DNA of 64,000 nucleotides, from NCBI RefSeq assembly GCF_030436115.1, contig NZ_CP129407.1:590502-654501 (forward strand). Direction: 5' to 3'. A program made the position numbers and the translations under genes. Positions 1 through 8,667 of the stretch are shown one piece after another. The first letter of the stretch is position 1. Every line of letters starts with the position of its first letter. This stretch comes from Borrelia sp. P9F1 (GTDB lineage: Bacteria > Spirochaetota > Spirochaetia > Borreliales > Borreliaceae). The notes under the pieces are model-generated. The model did not search any database. It had not been told where the DNA came from and worked only from the letters and a program-made list of their open reading frames with translations.

Positions 1-1
1 C

Positions 2-1603
2 AAGCCTGCAAGGGGAATTTTGTTTCATGGTCATAAACCAATTAATTTATTGAAGAAAATATTGAATTTGGGTAATGGCCAGATTAAGGCTAGGGTGGGG
101 AATATTCCTGATTTAGAGTTAATATCTCCTGATAATGTTTATGTTAAATGGGAGATGAAATTAGAGACAGAAGAGAGTAGGAACGCCATAGAAGATGTTT
201 TTGTGTTCCTAGACGAGCAGTCAAAAGTTGTTGTTGAAGAAGTTGACAAGTTTTATGAGATACCCGAGGATGACCTTGACTTATTAGAATCAGATGAAGT
301 TAGGGCAAGTAGTGATCTAAAGGAGGTGTCTTCTGCAAAACAGAGTTTATTGTCAAAAACTAGGGAAGTTGAGAGCAAGGTGTCTTCTAGGAGTGATGGG
401 GGTAATTTTAATTTTATTGATGTTACTGCTAAAAGCAAGGTCAATATTGCAAGTATTAAGGTTGATTCAAAAAAGTTAGATCACTTGGTAAATCTTGTTG
501 GTGAACTTGTGACAATCCAATCTAAGCTTTCAAAAGAGGCTGAGAATAAGGGTAGCAATGTTTTAAACTCGATTTCAGCTGAGTTTTCTTTGCTTATTAA
601 CGAACTCAGGGATTATACAACAGGACTTAGAACTGTTCCCATTGAAATTTTATTTGTAAAGTTTCAAAGAATAGTTAAGGATTTATCTGCTCAGCTTGGG
701 AAATCCATTCTTTATCATACTCAGGGTGGAGACACTGTTCTTGACAAAAGTATTATTGAGAAATTAAATGAGCCTTTGGTGCACTTAATAAGGAATTCAA
801 TTGACCATGGTATTGAGTCAGTAGATGAGAGGGTAAAGGCTGGAAAGGATCCTAAAGGTGTAATTAAGCTTTCTGCACATCAGTCGGGAGACTCTGTTAT
901 CGTGGTTATTGAGGATGATGGTAGGGGGCTTGACAGGCTTAAGATAATTAAGAAAGCTGTAGAGAAGGATATAGTATCTGAAACTGTTTCAAAAACTTTG
1001 TCGGAAGCTGATGTGTATAATCTAATTTTTGAACCTGGGTTTTCAACGGCTAGTGTTGTAACTAGTATATCTGGACGGGGCGTTGGGATGGATGTTGTTA
1101 GGAAGCAGGTGGAGTCTTTAAGGGGCAGTGTTGTTCTTGAGAGTGATCTTGGGAAATATACTAGAACGAAATTGATTTTTCCCTTGACCTTGGCGATTAT
1201 TGAAGGTTGGTTGGTAAGAGTCAAGGATGAACATTTCATCGTGCCTCTCTCCAGTGTTGAATCTTGTCTTGAGGCCGATAAGTTGATGTCTAAGAAATGT
1301 GGACTTGAATGCAATAATAATGTTATGAACTATAGGGGGAGCATGATTAGTTATATACGTCTGCGGGAGTTTTTTGAGATATCTAAGGAAAGAAGTGCTA
1401 GTGAGCATGTTGTTGTTGTTAATACGAATAGTGGAAAGATAGGAATTGTAGTTGATGAAGTGTTGGGACAGCATCAGACTGTCATAAAGGCTTTGGGGAA
1501 AGTTTATTCTAGGGTAGAGGGAGTGTCAGGAGCTACAATACTTGGAGATGGTAGTTTGGCGCTAGTAATAGATATTGATACTATAACCAAAATTATAAAA
1601 TAG
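2..1603 (+). CDS. cheA: Chemotaxis histidine kinase CheA, C-terminal part (5' end outside window)
   Basis: The reading frame is open to the left edge, so the phosphotransfer (HPt) domain and most of the response-regulator-binding region lie outside. What remains is a dimerisation helix pair (motif VNLVGELVTIQSKL), the HATPase domain with N box HLIRNSIDHG (about nt 782-811), G1 box DDGRGL (about nt 914) and G2 box SGRGVGMDVV (about nt 1075), and a C-terminal CheW-like P5 domain that docks CheW and receptors. It phosphorylates CheY and CheB in the cytoplasmic receptor array. cheB follows after 51 nt and cheY is in the same cluster. Borrelia carries two cheA genes; the neighbourhood resembles that of B. 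burgdorferi cheA1. Apparent starts at nt 20 or later are internal. Confidence 0.95.
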   Translation, partial: KPARGILFHGHKPINLLKKILNLGNGQIKARVGNIPDLELISPDNVYVKWEMKLETEESRNAIEDVFVFLDEQSKVVVEEVDKFYEIPEDDLDLLESDEVRASSDLKEVSSAKQSLLSKTREVESKVSSRSDGGNFNFIDVTAKSKVNIASIKVDSKKLDHLVNLVGELVTIQSKLSKEAENKGSNVLNSISAEFSLLINELRDYTTGLRTVPIEILFVKFQRIVKDLSAQLGKSILYHTQGGDTVLDKSIIEKLNEPLVHLIRNSIDHGIESVDERVKAGKDPKGVIKLSAHQSGDSVIVVIEDDGRGLDRLKIIKKAVEKDIVSETVSKTLSEADVYNLIFEPGFSTASVVTSISGRGVGMDVVRKQVESLRGSVVLESDLGKYTRTKLIFPLTLAIIEGWLVRVKDEHFIVPLSSVESCLEADKLMSKKCGLECNNNVMNYRGSMISYIRLREFFEISKERSASEHVVVVNTNSGKIGIVVDEVLGQHQTVIKALGKVYSRVEGVSGATILGDGSLALVIDIDTITKIIK

Positions 1604-1654
1604 CATGCTTTGATTATACATTTTGGGTTTCGGCAATGTAGAGTATACTAAGAG

Positions 1655-2812
1655 ATGGAAATGAAGATATTGATAGTTGATAATCAGGGTTTAATAAGAC
1701 AGATTTTTGTCAGGGCTTTCAGTCAAGATTTGGATGTTGAGGTTTTAAATCCGGGATCTAATTCTTTAAACCTCATTAATGTTTTTTTACAAAAATTTCC
1801 CGATTTGGTTGTTATTGATGAGAATACTGCTAAGTCTAATTTTGGAAGCGCTCTTGAAAATGTTCTTAACAATATTTCACTTCCTGTTGTATTTATAGCT
1901 GAAGATGAAAGAAATCCGAATTTTGGATTTCTTGAGAATAAGAAAGATAAGATTAAATTAGTAATCAATAGGCTTAATTTCAAGCTTGTCGTCAACTTAT
2001 TTAGAAGTGACTACTTAAGTTTGGTAAAGTCTGAGGTCAAAAAGCTTGGCAGTAATAAGCGTACTGTTTCTTTTGATGTTAAAAGGATTAAAGCACCTAG
2101 TTTTTCTCCCAAGCCTAGGGTTAAGAAATCTAATGCGGATATTTCTGGTGTAACAAAGAGCTATAAGGTTGCGGATGTTATTAATGTTGCGCCTAAGAAT
2201 GATCCGGATGTTGTTTTAAAGTATCAGGGTGTTATTAACAAACAAAAAACTGGGAAGGTGATTTTTGTTGGATCTTCAACAGGAGGAACTGAGGCCTTAA
2301 GAGTATTTTTAAGGCATTTCAGAAAAGATTCCCCTCCAATTGTTATTGTGCAACACATGCCGGGGGGATTTACAAAGTCTTTTGCAAAAAGTTTAAACAA
2401 CGAGTTTGAAGTTGATGTGAAAGAGGCTGAGGATGGAGATATTTTAAGACCGGGTCTTGTGGTAATTGCAAATGGTAATTATCATTTGATTGTAAAATAT
2501 GGTAGTGGTAGTTATTTTGTTAACTTGTTAGACGGACCTTTGGTCAGTAGACACAAGCCGTCGGTTAATGTCTTGTTTCGTTCTGCTGCTATGTATGCGG
2601 CGGAGAATGCTATTGGGGTTATGCTTACGGGAATGGGGGATGATGGGGCTGCTTGTATGCTTGAGATGAAGAATAATGGGGCTTATAACATTGCTCAAGA
2701 CCAGGCTACATCTGTGGTATTTGGAATGCCCATGGAGGCAATAAAAGTGGGTGCTGTAGATAAGGTTCTTCCTTTAAATAAAATATCAGAATGTATTTTA
2801 AGGAGATCTTAA
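1655..2812 (+). CDS. cheB: Chemotaxis protein-glutamate methylesterase CheB
   Basis: 385 aa. CheB removes methyl groups from receptor glutamates. The C-terminal methylesterase domain is intact: GSSTGG with the nucleophilic Ser near residue 207, QHMPGG with the catalytic His near 234, and MGDDGA with the catalytic Asp near 329. The N-terminal receiver domain is divergent. The usual acidic pair is D9-N10, the putative phospho-acceptor is D55 within VVIDEN, and no clear switch Lys-Pro is visible. A basic linker of about 60 residues joins the domains. The chosen ATG is followed by another ATG two codons later, and neither has a strong ribosome-binding site. The stop overlaps the next start by one base, so translation is probably coupled. 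Confidence 0.93.
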   Translation: MEMKILIVDNQGLIRQIFVRAFSQDLDVEVLNPGSNSLNLINVFLQKFPDLVVIDENTAKSNFGSALENVLNNISLPVVFIAEDERNPNFGFLENKKDKIKLVINRLNFKLVVNLFRSDYLSLVKSEVKKLGSNKRTVSFDVKRIKAPSFSPKPRVKKSNADISGVTKSYKVADVINVAPKNDPDVVLKYQGVINKQKTGKVIFVGSSTGGTEALRVFLRHFRKDSPPIVIVQHMPGGFTKSFAKSLNNEFEVDVKEAEDGDILRPGLVVIANGNYHLIVKYGSGSYFVNLLDGPLVSRHKPSVNVLFRSAAMYAAENAIGVMLTGMGDDGAACMLEMKNNGAYNIAQDQATSVVFGMPMEAIKVGAVDKVLPLNKISECILRRS

Positions 2813-4581
2813 TGAGCGAAGATAAGCGTTTTGATGTGGACCTTTACATTAGTAAGTTGTTTGCTGAGCTTAGTAATTTTGACGATCGATCGAGGCGGGT
2901 TTATTCAAATTTAAGCAAATCAATTCCTAAATTGATAGAAAAACTTTCAAAAGATATTAAAGATCTGTCTTTCAGTGTTGGGCTTATTTCTGATCTTGAT
3001 ATCGAAAATGATTATTCTCTAAATAATTTTATTTATAAAGCTATAAGAGTATTGAATGATTTTGTGTCTTATTTTAATGCTTCAACCGATTCACTTGAAG
3101 CTCAGTTTAGCGTTATAAAAGATAAAGTTAAGGACATAGAAATACTTGAAGATGTGATTGAAAAGATGAAAAAAAGTTCTCTTGATATGGAGATAATGTC
3201 TATTAATACATTAACGGTTGCCTTAAGAGCTGGGAGAGCAGGTGGGGCTTTTTCTTACATTACAAATGAGATTAAAATTTTAACTCAATCTATGATCAAA
3301 CAGGCGGATCAGCTTACTAGTAGGGGGAGGGATATTAAGGCTGGACTTGATCGGTCTAAGGAACAGGTACGTGAAAACAATATGGCCGAGAATAAGATTC
3401 TTGAAGAATTTAAAGATAGTTTGATGAAGAATATAGATGAATTTTCGGGAGAGATTGGTGAAGTTATTGCTTTTTATGATAGCATATTGGATACACTGAG
3501 CGAATTTAAGTTCAAATTTGTAAATGCTGTTTCTTATCTTCAGTTTCAGGATAGACTTACTCAGTCTTTATATCATTTAAACATTATGTATTCTAATGTT
3601 GATGTTTTTAAATTTAGAGATACAAGTGAAATCCAGCGATTGAAATTTTTGTCTATCTTTACAGATACGTCCAGAATGATAATCAGAGATGTCATTGATA
3701 AATTGGATGAAAATTTGGCTGTGTTTGAGGAATTCGTTGACACATCTATTTCATCTATTCAGACTATTAATGATTTAAAAGCGGAAAACTCTTTATACAT
3801 TGATATAGCAAGGACTGTGGAGTCTTTTTCAGTTATTTTATCGAATTTACTTAATAGAATAGACGATGTAGAGAAAAATAATTCTAATTTTTTAAGTCTT
3901 TATTATGAGCAGATCAAGTTTGTTAAATCTTTAGAGTTTATGTTTTCAAATATTGCAGCTATTTCTGCTAGGTTTCAAAATATTAATGTAGCTTCTAAAA
4001 TAGAGGTTGTAAAGAGGATTGAACTTGAGGATATGGAAGGTAATATTTCTGAGATGTCAAAAATTATTGGCAATATTGATTTAAACATTAATAAAGGACG
4101 CGAGTTTTTAGATCAAATAATATTTTTCTTTGAGAAAGTTGTAAAGGATTATGATAATAGGTTTTATCTTGAGAAGAGCTATTTTAAAAAATTTAAAAAG
4201 TTGTTTATGGAGATAAAGAGTAACATTTATGAGATAAAAAATATTGCTATTGATAATATTTTGTCTTACGAAATGTTTTCGGTTGATTTTTTAGAGATAT
4301 TTGAAGAAATTAAGATAGAGGTTTACAATATTAAAAATTTGAAAGGTAGTCTTTTAGATATCGAAAAGCTAGTGGTTGATATGGGGAAAGATATTAACTT
4401 TGAGCTTGATTTAGAGTTGTCTAGGAGTGGTGTTGACTCTGTTGAGATTGAAGACAGGGAATTTGTTCGAAGAATTGCTAATAGGTTTACTTTGTTTATA
4501 CACAAAAAGCATTTATTGTCTCTTATTGAGGATGAAAAAGATGTTCAATCATTAGATGAGGGTAGTGTAATTTTGTTTTAA
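2812..4581 (+). CDS. Chemotaxis-operon cytoplasmic coiled-coil protein with MCP-hairpin-like motifs
   Basis: 589 aa, no signal peptide or membrane segment. The start is the ATG at 2812 behind AAGGAG; the longer frame from 2791 lies upstream of that site. Around residues 126-150 the sequence MSINTLTVALRAGRAGGAF resembles the MCP signalling-hairpin tip (LNAAIEAARAGEAGRGF). A short YLQFQDRLTQ motif lies near residue 243. A second hairpin-like stretch, ARFQNINVASKIEVVKRIE, begins near residue 386. Most of the rest is predicted helical coiled coil. Its place between cheB and cheY argues for a role in the signalling array or in CheY/CheB control. I recognise no enzymatic domain. It corresponds by position to an uncharacterised Borrelia protein. 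Confidence 0.85.
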   Translation: MSEDKRFDVDLYISKLFAELSNFDDRSRRVYSNLSKSIPKLIEKLSKDIKDLSFSVGLISDLDIENDYSLNNFIYKAIRVLNDFVSYFNASTDSLEAQFSVIKDKVKDIEILEDVIEKMKKSSLDMEIMSINTLTVALRAGRAGGAFSYITNEIKILTQSMIKQADQLTSRGRDIKAGLDRSKEQVRENNMAENKILEEFKDSLMKNIDEFSGEIGEVIAFYDSILDTLSEFKFKFVNAVSYLQFQDRLTQSLYHLNIMYSNVDVFKFRDTSEIQRLKFLSIFTDTSRMIIRDVIDKLDENLAVFEEFVDTSISSIQTINDLKAENSLYIDIARTVESFSVILSNLLNRIDDVEKNNSNFLSLYYEQIKFVKSLEFMFSNIAAISARFQNINVASKIEVVKRIELEDMEGNISEMSKIIGNIDLNINKGREFLDQIIFFFEKVVKDYDNRFYLEKSYFKKFKKLFMEIKSNIYEIKNIAIDNILSYEMFSVDFLEIFEEIKIEVYNIKNLKGSLLDIEKLVVDMGKDINFELDLELSRSGVDSVEIEDREFVRRIANRFTLFIHKKHLLSLIEDEKDVQSLDEGSVILF

Positions 4582-4658
4582 TTTTTATATAATTACCGAG
4601 GGTGTTTTGGATGATTTTTGGAGGCTTTACATGAGGGGAGTAAGTTAAGGAGTGTCGA

Positions 4659-5033
4659 GTGAAGAAGAGAATTTTAGTTATAGACGATAATAGAGCCATC
4701 AGACAAAGTGTTGCCTATATTTTAGAACAGAATGGTTTTGACGTTTCTGAGGCGGAGGATGGTTTGGATGGTGTAACTAAGTTTAAGGAAGCTGTTGGGC
4801 AGAGTGACAAGGATTTTGATCTTGTTATTACAGATATAAATATGCCTAATTTAGATGGAATAGGGGTGATCAAACAGATAAGGGAATTTGGAAGTTTTGT
4901 TCCAATACTTGTTCTTACAACTGAGTCTGAACAATCAAAGGTTGATGAGGGACGTAAGGCGGGTGCTACCGGGTGGCTTGTTAAGCCTTTCAACCCTGAT
5001 ACTCTCATGCAAACGATATCAAAAATATTTTAG
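4659..5033 (+). CDS. cheY: Chemotaxis response regulator CheY
   Basis: 124 aa single-domain receiver. The acid pair D9-D10 is in VIDDN, the phosphorylated D59 is in ITDINMPN, the switch Thr is in LTTES and the Lys in LVKPFN, all in the correct order and spacing. Phospho-CheY binds the flagellar motor switch and changes rotation. The start is GTG at 4659 with AAGGAG at 4647-4652. It lies 77 nt after the preceding chemotaxis gene and is probably in the same transcript. Borrelia has several CheY paralogues; position suggests CheY1, but sequence alone does not show whether this one drives the motor or serves as a phosphate sink. Confidence 0.95.
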   Translation: MKKRILVIDDNRAIRQSVAYILEQNGFDVSEAEDGLDGVTKFKEAVGQSDKDFDLVITDINMPNLDGIGVIKQIREFGSFVPILVLTTESEQSKVDEGRKAGATGWLVKPFNPDTLMQTISKIF

Positions 5034-5106
5034 CTTGTATTTTCTGGGTTGAGTTTGGGGTTTGGAGTTACTTCGGGTATGATCGGTTTTTTATGTTTTG
5101 CACTCC

Positions 5107-5116
5107 GGGGGGGGGG
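5107..5116 (+). repeat. G10 homopolymer tract upstream of the dipeptidase gene
   Basis: Ten consecutive G residues lie in the 120-nt spacer between cheY and the dipeptidase, 37 nt before the preferred start codon. A tract of this length is unusual in so AT-rich a genome and could slip during replication. If translation began at the upstream in-frame TTG at 5049, length changes would cause frameshifts. With the ATG at 5154 it could only affect the promoter or leader. Confidence 0.9.
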
Positions 5117-5153
5117 TATAGGACATAAGGATTTGATTTTATGGGAGGCTCTT

Positions 5154-6506
5154 ATGGATCTCAAGTTGAAGGAGCGGTTTTATTTTGACTTAGGGGAGTT
5201 AGTCGGGTTTAGTAGTGCCACGGGTTCTCCTTTAAAAGATAAGCCCTTTGGTGAACAGATTGATTTATGTTTGGATAAGGTTTTAGAGGTGGCTTGGGGT
5301 ATCGGGTTTGAAGTTTACAAGGCTGAAGATGGGTATTATGGTTTTGCTGAGATAGGGAAGGGAGATGAACTTATAGGTATTTTGGGACATGTTGATATTG
5401 TTGATGTTGGGAATTTGTCCCAGTGGCATTCAGATCCATTTTCCCTTAGCTTTAGGGATGGCAATGTTTATGCTAGAGGTATTTTAGATGATAAGGGGCC
5501 TTTGATGGCTGTTCTTTATGCTTTTAAGTCGTTGGTTTTGGAAGGCTTTTCTTTTAGGAAGAGATTTAGGATGATTTTTGGTACGGATGAGGAAACTTTA
5601 TGGCGTTGTATTGAGCAATATAAAAAAAGGGAAGTGCTTCCCGATTTTTCTTTTACTCCTGATGCAGATTTTCCAGTTGTTAATGCGGAGAAGGGCTTAT
5701 TGCAGTTTGATGTTATTAGTGAAGAGAGGGGTTTTATGGATTTCAACCTTGGTACTGGATATAATGTTATTCCTGGAGAATGTTCTTTTGAGCTTGGGGA
5801 TTCTAATAGAGAGGACTTTAGAATTTTACTTGATGGTTTTGGGGATAGGATTAGATATAAATTTCACGAAAGTAACGTTGTAATTCATGGTGCTTCGGCA
5901 CATGCTTCATTGCCTGATGTTGGAGTTAATGTTGCTCCTTATGCATTAAATATCATCAAAGCTTTGGGAGTGAAGGCTAATTTTATCAACTTTTTTGAGG
6001 ACAAAGTTGGGTTTACTATCAATGGTGAGAAACTGTTTGGTAAAGTCTTGGAGGATTTGAAATCTGGAAAACTCACCCTCTGTTTAACAAAGATTAGTTT
6101 ATCTAAAACTTCTAATCAGGTTTTGTCTTTTGATATGAGATATCCTGTGGACTTTAAGAGAGAAGATTTGGTGAGCTTAATAAAGGATGCTCTGATTCCG
6201 TATTCTTTAATTTATAATGAGGTCTCTTATCTTGATCCTATTTATGTTGATTCTGATTCAGATTTTGTGAAAACTTTAATTGAGGTTTATAAGGACTTTA
6301 CAGGAGAAGTTGATGCTGGGCCTATTGCTATTGGCGGTGCGACTTATTCTAGGGCTTTAAAGAATTGTGTTGCTTTTGGTCCTCTCTTTAAGGGGGCGCA
6401 CAATACAGCGCATCAAACTAACGAACATATGAGAGAGAGCGATCTTTTAAAGCTTGTTTCAATTTATAAGGAAGCTATTAGTAGGCTTAACAGCCAGAGG
6501 GTTTAG
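5154..6506 (+). CDS. M20 family metallodipeptidase (PepV-like)
   Basis: 450 aa from the ATG at 5154, which has GGGAGG at 5143-5148; a longer frame from TTG 5049 has no such site. Metal ligands of the two-zinc M20 site are visible: His and Asp in GHVDIVDVG, bridging Asp in GILDDKGP, the catalytic/ligand Glu pair in GTDEETLW, Asp in TPDADFPV and the C-terminal His in GAHNTAHQTNEHM. A lid domain separates the two halves of the catalytic domain, as in PepV/Sapep dipeptidases. It probably releases amino acids from imported peptides, which matters in a spirochaete with few amino-acid biosynthesis genes. Substrate preference is not readable from sequence. Confidence 0.85.
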   Translation: MDLKLKERFYFDLGELVGFSSATGSPLKDKPFGEQIDLCLDKVLEVAWGIGFEVYKAEDGYYGFAEIGKGDELIGILGHVDIVDVGNLSQWHSDPFSLSFRDGNVYARGILDDKGPLMAVLYAFKSLVLEGFSFRKRFRMIFGTDEETLWRCIEQYKKREVLPDFSFTPDADFPVVNAEKGLLQFDVISEERGFMDFNLGTGYNVIPGECSFELGDSNREDFRILLDGFGDRIRYKFHESNVVIHGASAHASLPDVGVNVAPYALNIIKALGVKANFINFFEDKVGFTINGEKLFGKVLEDLKSGKLTLCLTKISLSKTSNQVLSFDMRYPVDFKREDLVSLIKDALIPYSLIYNEVSYLDPIYVDSDSDFVKTLIEVYKDFTGEVDAGPIAIGGATYSRALKNCVAFGPLFKGAHNTAHQTNEHMRESDLLKLVSIYKEAISRLNSQRV

Positions 6507-6539
6507 CTTTTAAGAGGATGATCGTCTTCTGGTTAAAAG
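6507..6539. terminator. Possible bidirectional hairpin terminator
   Basis: The sequence directly after the dipeptidase stop has 7-nt arms CTTTTAA (6507-6513) and TTAAAAG (6533-6539), extended inward by GAGGA/TCTTC pairs. It separates the + strand dipeptidase from the - strand pyrH/tRNA-Leu unit. No proper T-run follows on either strand, so termination is inferred only from the stem and its position. Confidence 0.35.
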
Positions 6540-6550
6540 AATCGCGCAAA

Positions 6551-6634
6551 TACCGGTAGTCGGAGTCGAACCGACACGAAGCTACCCTCATCAGATTTTG
6601 AGTCTGACGCGTCTACCAATTCCGCCATACCGGC
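6551..6634 (-). tRNA. tRNA-Leu(CAA)
   Basis: On the minus strand the sequence folds as a class II tRNA with a long variable arm. The acceptor is GCCGGTA/TACCGGT (closing G-U), the anticodon arm is TCAGA-CTCAAAA-TCTGA with anticodon CAA, and the T arm is GTCGG-TTCGACT-CCGAC. The length is 84 nt with discriminator A and no encoded CCA. It starts 8 nt after the pyrH stop on the same strand, so it is probably processed from a pyrH-tRNA transcript. Confidence 0.95.
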
Positions 6635-6642
6635 AACGCACT

Positions 6643-7332
6643 CTATTTTACTATAATAGTTCCTAAAAAGTCATTGTTTTTATTAAAAACTTTTTCTAAA
6701 TTTTTAATATCAAGTCCATTTAGAACATAAGCTTTAAGGTTAAGTTTTAAAGCTAATCTGGTAGCTATTGGATCGAATGGTAAATTGGATCCAGGTGCCC
6801 AGTTTTTTCCAACAATATCTTGTAGCTTGTCCCAAGTAATATTATTCAATCCCCTTGCATCGTCAAATTTTTTTGGGTCTTTATCATAAACTTGATTTAC
6901 GTTTGTTAGGTTAATTATTTCATTAGATCTGAATTTTTCAGCAAATTTTACAGTAACGTAGTCTGTTGAAAATCCCGGTTTCCATCCCGATGCAACTAGT
7001 ATATTCCCTCTAAAACTAAAATCTTTGGATGGATCGCTTACAACTGGATCAAGGCAGAACGGCCTCATTGATTTGCAAATAAAATCGGCATTTAATTTGG
7101 TTGCCATTATTCCAATCCCATCAAGGTCGCTGTTTTCAAATGTGGGGTTTAGTTGTTTGTAAGATTTTTGGTACTCTCTTGCTGTTTTGCCACCACCTGT
7201 GATCAATATTATTTTTCTTCTATCATCTTCTCTTATCCATTTAAAAATAAGATTTCTAAAATCCCTAATGTATTCTGTATTAATTTTATTGGGATTAATT
7301 ACTCCGCCACCAAGGCTAATTATTTTAAGCAT
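6643..7332 (-). CDS. pyrH: UMP kinase, archaeal/spirochaete type
   Basis: 229 aa amino-acid-kinase-fold protein that converts UMP to UDP, feeding the CTP synthase encoded nearby. Visible motifs are an N-terminal ISLGGGV phosphate loop, ITGGGKTARE, SGWKPGFSTD and LTNVNQVYDKDPKK. The last two resemble the archaeal UMP-kinase subfamily more than the usual bacterial PyrH, in line with my recollection that spirochaete proteins group with the archaeal family. The start ATG has AAGGAG 6 nt upstream. The tRNA-Leu gene follows within 8 nt. Confidence 0.88.
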   Translation of the reverse strand: MLKIISLGGGVINPNKINTEYIRDFRNLIFKWIREDDRRKIILITGGGKTAREYQKSYKQLNPTFENSDLDGIGIMATKLNADFICKSMRPFCLDPVVSDPSKDFSFRGNILVASGWKPGFSTDYVTVKFAEKFRSNEIINLTNVNQVYDKDPKKFDDARGLNNITWDKLQDIVGKNWAPGSNLPFDPIATRLALKLNLKAYVLNGLDIKNLEKVFNKNNDFLGTIIVK

Positions 7333-7545
7333 TTAAACTCCTTGTTGCTGATAGGAATTTGCCCTCTATTTCACCCTGTATTATATATTATATTTTGAGT
7401 TTATTTGAAAATAGGGTTAAAATAATGTAGATTCATTGACCATACTGTACAATATTTGCTTGGGCATTATGGTATGAAGTGTCGTTGGTGGTGGTAGGTT
7501 ATTCTATACGGGCTTTTGTAGGGTAGTGTTTATTTGGAGGATGTT

Positions 7546-8613
7546 ATGCATAAGTACAAGGTATCTGTGATTATTTGCTTTTTTAATTCAGAGAAGACTC
7601 TTGAATTGATAATCAAAGATGCCGTTAATCAAACGTTAAGAGATAAAGAAATTATATTGGTTAATGATGGTTCTTACGATAATAGTTTACAAATAGCTCA
7701 AAAGTATGCAGACAGGTATGACTTCATAAAAATTGTTAATCAGAAGAATATGGGAATAGCTGTCTCTAGGAATAATGGATTTGAGAAGGCCCAGGGAGAA
7801 TATATAGTTTATTGGGATAGTGATGATTCGGTCGAAAGTACCATGCTTGAGGTGTTATACAATAGGGCCAAAGCGGATAACTCAGATGTTGTTTGTTCTC
7901 AGTTCTACATTTATTTTCTTGCAAGAGGTATTAAAAGGAAATCTTTGCTTCCTTTTCCTAATTATCCAATAACTGGGAAAGAAGCTTTTGAAAATTTATT
8001 ATCTACTGTTTTTGCTAGTTTTTCTAGAAGAAATTTTGTTGTGGGTACATTGTGGGATAAGCTCATTAGAAGGGATTTGATTTCAGATCATGGTATTAAA
8101 CTACATGATGTTGTATTAGAAGATATAGTTTTCCTGGTTCACGTTTTTTTAAAATCGGTCAAGGTTTCTTTTGTTAATAATTATTTCTACACTAATTTTC
8201 AGCGGATGGGTAGTGCCAGTTCTTCAATTAGTGTAATAAGTAGGGCTGGTGGTACTCTTGAGGCGATAGAAGCTTTGCTAAAAAATGAGAAAATTTTTGA
8301 GAAGTATTTACAGCTTTATAAAAAGTTTTATTTACAACTTTATTATTTTATTTCTTTTAAACAGATTTATATCGTAGTCTGGAATATTAAAGATCGTCCC
8401 GTGTATAAGGCTTATAAGTCAAAACTTATCTCTGTTCTTAATGAAATTAAAGGTCATGAAGAGTTCAGGGAGTGTTACTCTAGTCTTAAGAATTCTTCAG
8501 GATTAAACGAGATTCAAATCTTACCGCGAGTTATGTTGAAAGTGTGGGATGCCAGTTCAGTGTTCTATGTTAATTTTGCTATATTTATTTATAGGGTTTT
8601 TTTAAAGAATTAA
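7546..8613 (+). CDS. Family 2 (GT-A) glycosyltransferase
   Basis: 355 aa. The start is ATG 7546, with TTGGAGG at 7534-7540; an apparent TTG start at 7534 is part of the ribosome-binding site. The GT2 N-terminal domain is clear: VSVIICFFNSEKTL, the nucleotide-binding VNDGSYDNS, and the metal-binding acidic motif WDSDDSV near residue 96. The C-terminal 200 residues are rich in aromatic and basic residues but lack an obvious membrane helix. It probably transfers a sugar to a lipid or surface acceptor. Donor and acceptor cannot be deduced. It stands alone between the divergent pyrH unit and an ABC exporter. Confidence 0.85.
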   Translation: MHKYKVSVIICFFNSEKTLELIIKDAVNQTLRDKEIILVNDGSYDNSLQIAQKYADRYDFIKIVNQKNMGIAVSRNNGFEKAQGEYIVYWDSDDSVESTMLEVLYNRAKADNSDVVCSQFYIYFLARGIKRKSLLPFPNYPITGKEAFENLLSTVFASFSRRNFVVGTLWDKLIRRDLISDHGIKLHDVVLEDIVFLVHVFLKSVKVSFVNNYFYTNFQRMGSASSSISVISRAGGTLEAIEALLKNEKIFEKYLQLYKKFYLQLYYFISFKQIYIVVWNIKDRPVYKAYKSKLISVLNEIKGHEEFRECYSSLKNSSGLNEIQILPRVMLKVWDASSVFYVNFAIFIYRVFLKN

Positions 8614-8667
8614 TGCCTTTTTTAGTTAATGTGGATTTGTTGTTGTGATTTAAGCATTGGGGGTTAG

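Noticed and set aside
5049-5153. N-terminal extension of the dipeptidase from TTG 5049
   Set aside because: It lacks a ribosome-binding site, includes the G10 tract and atypical residues, and the ATG at 5154 has GGGAGG at ideal spacing.
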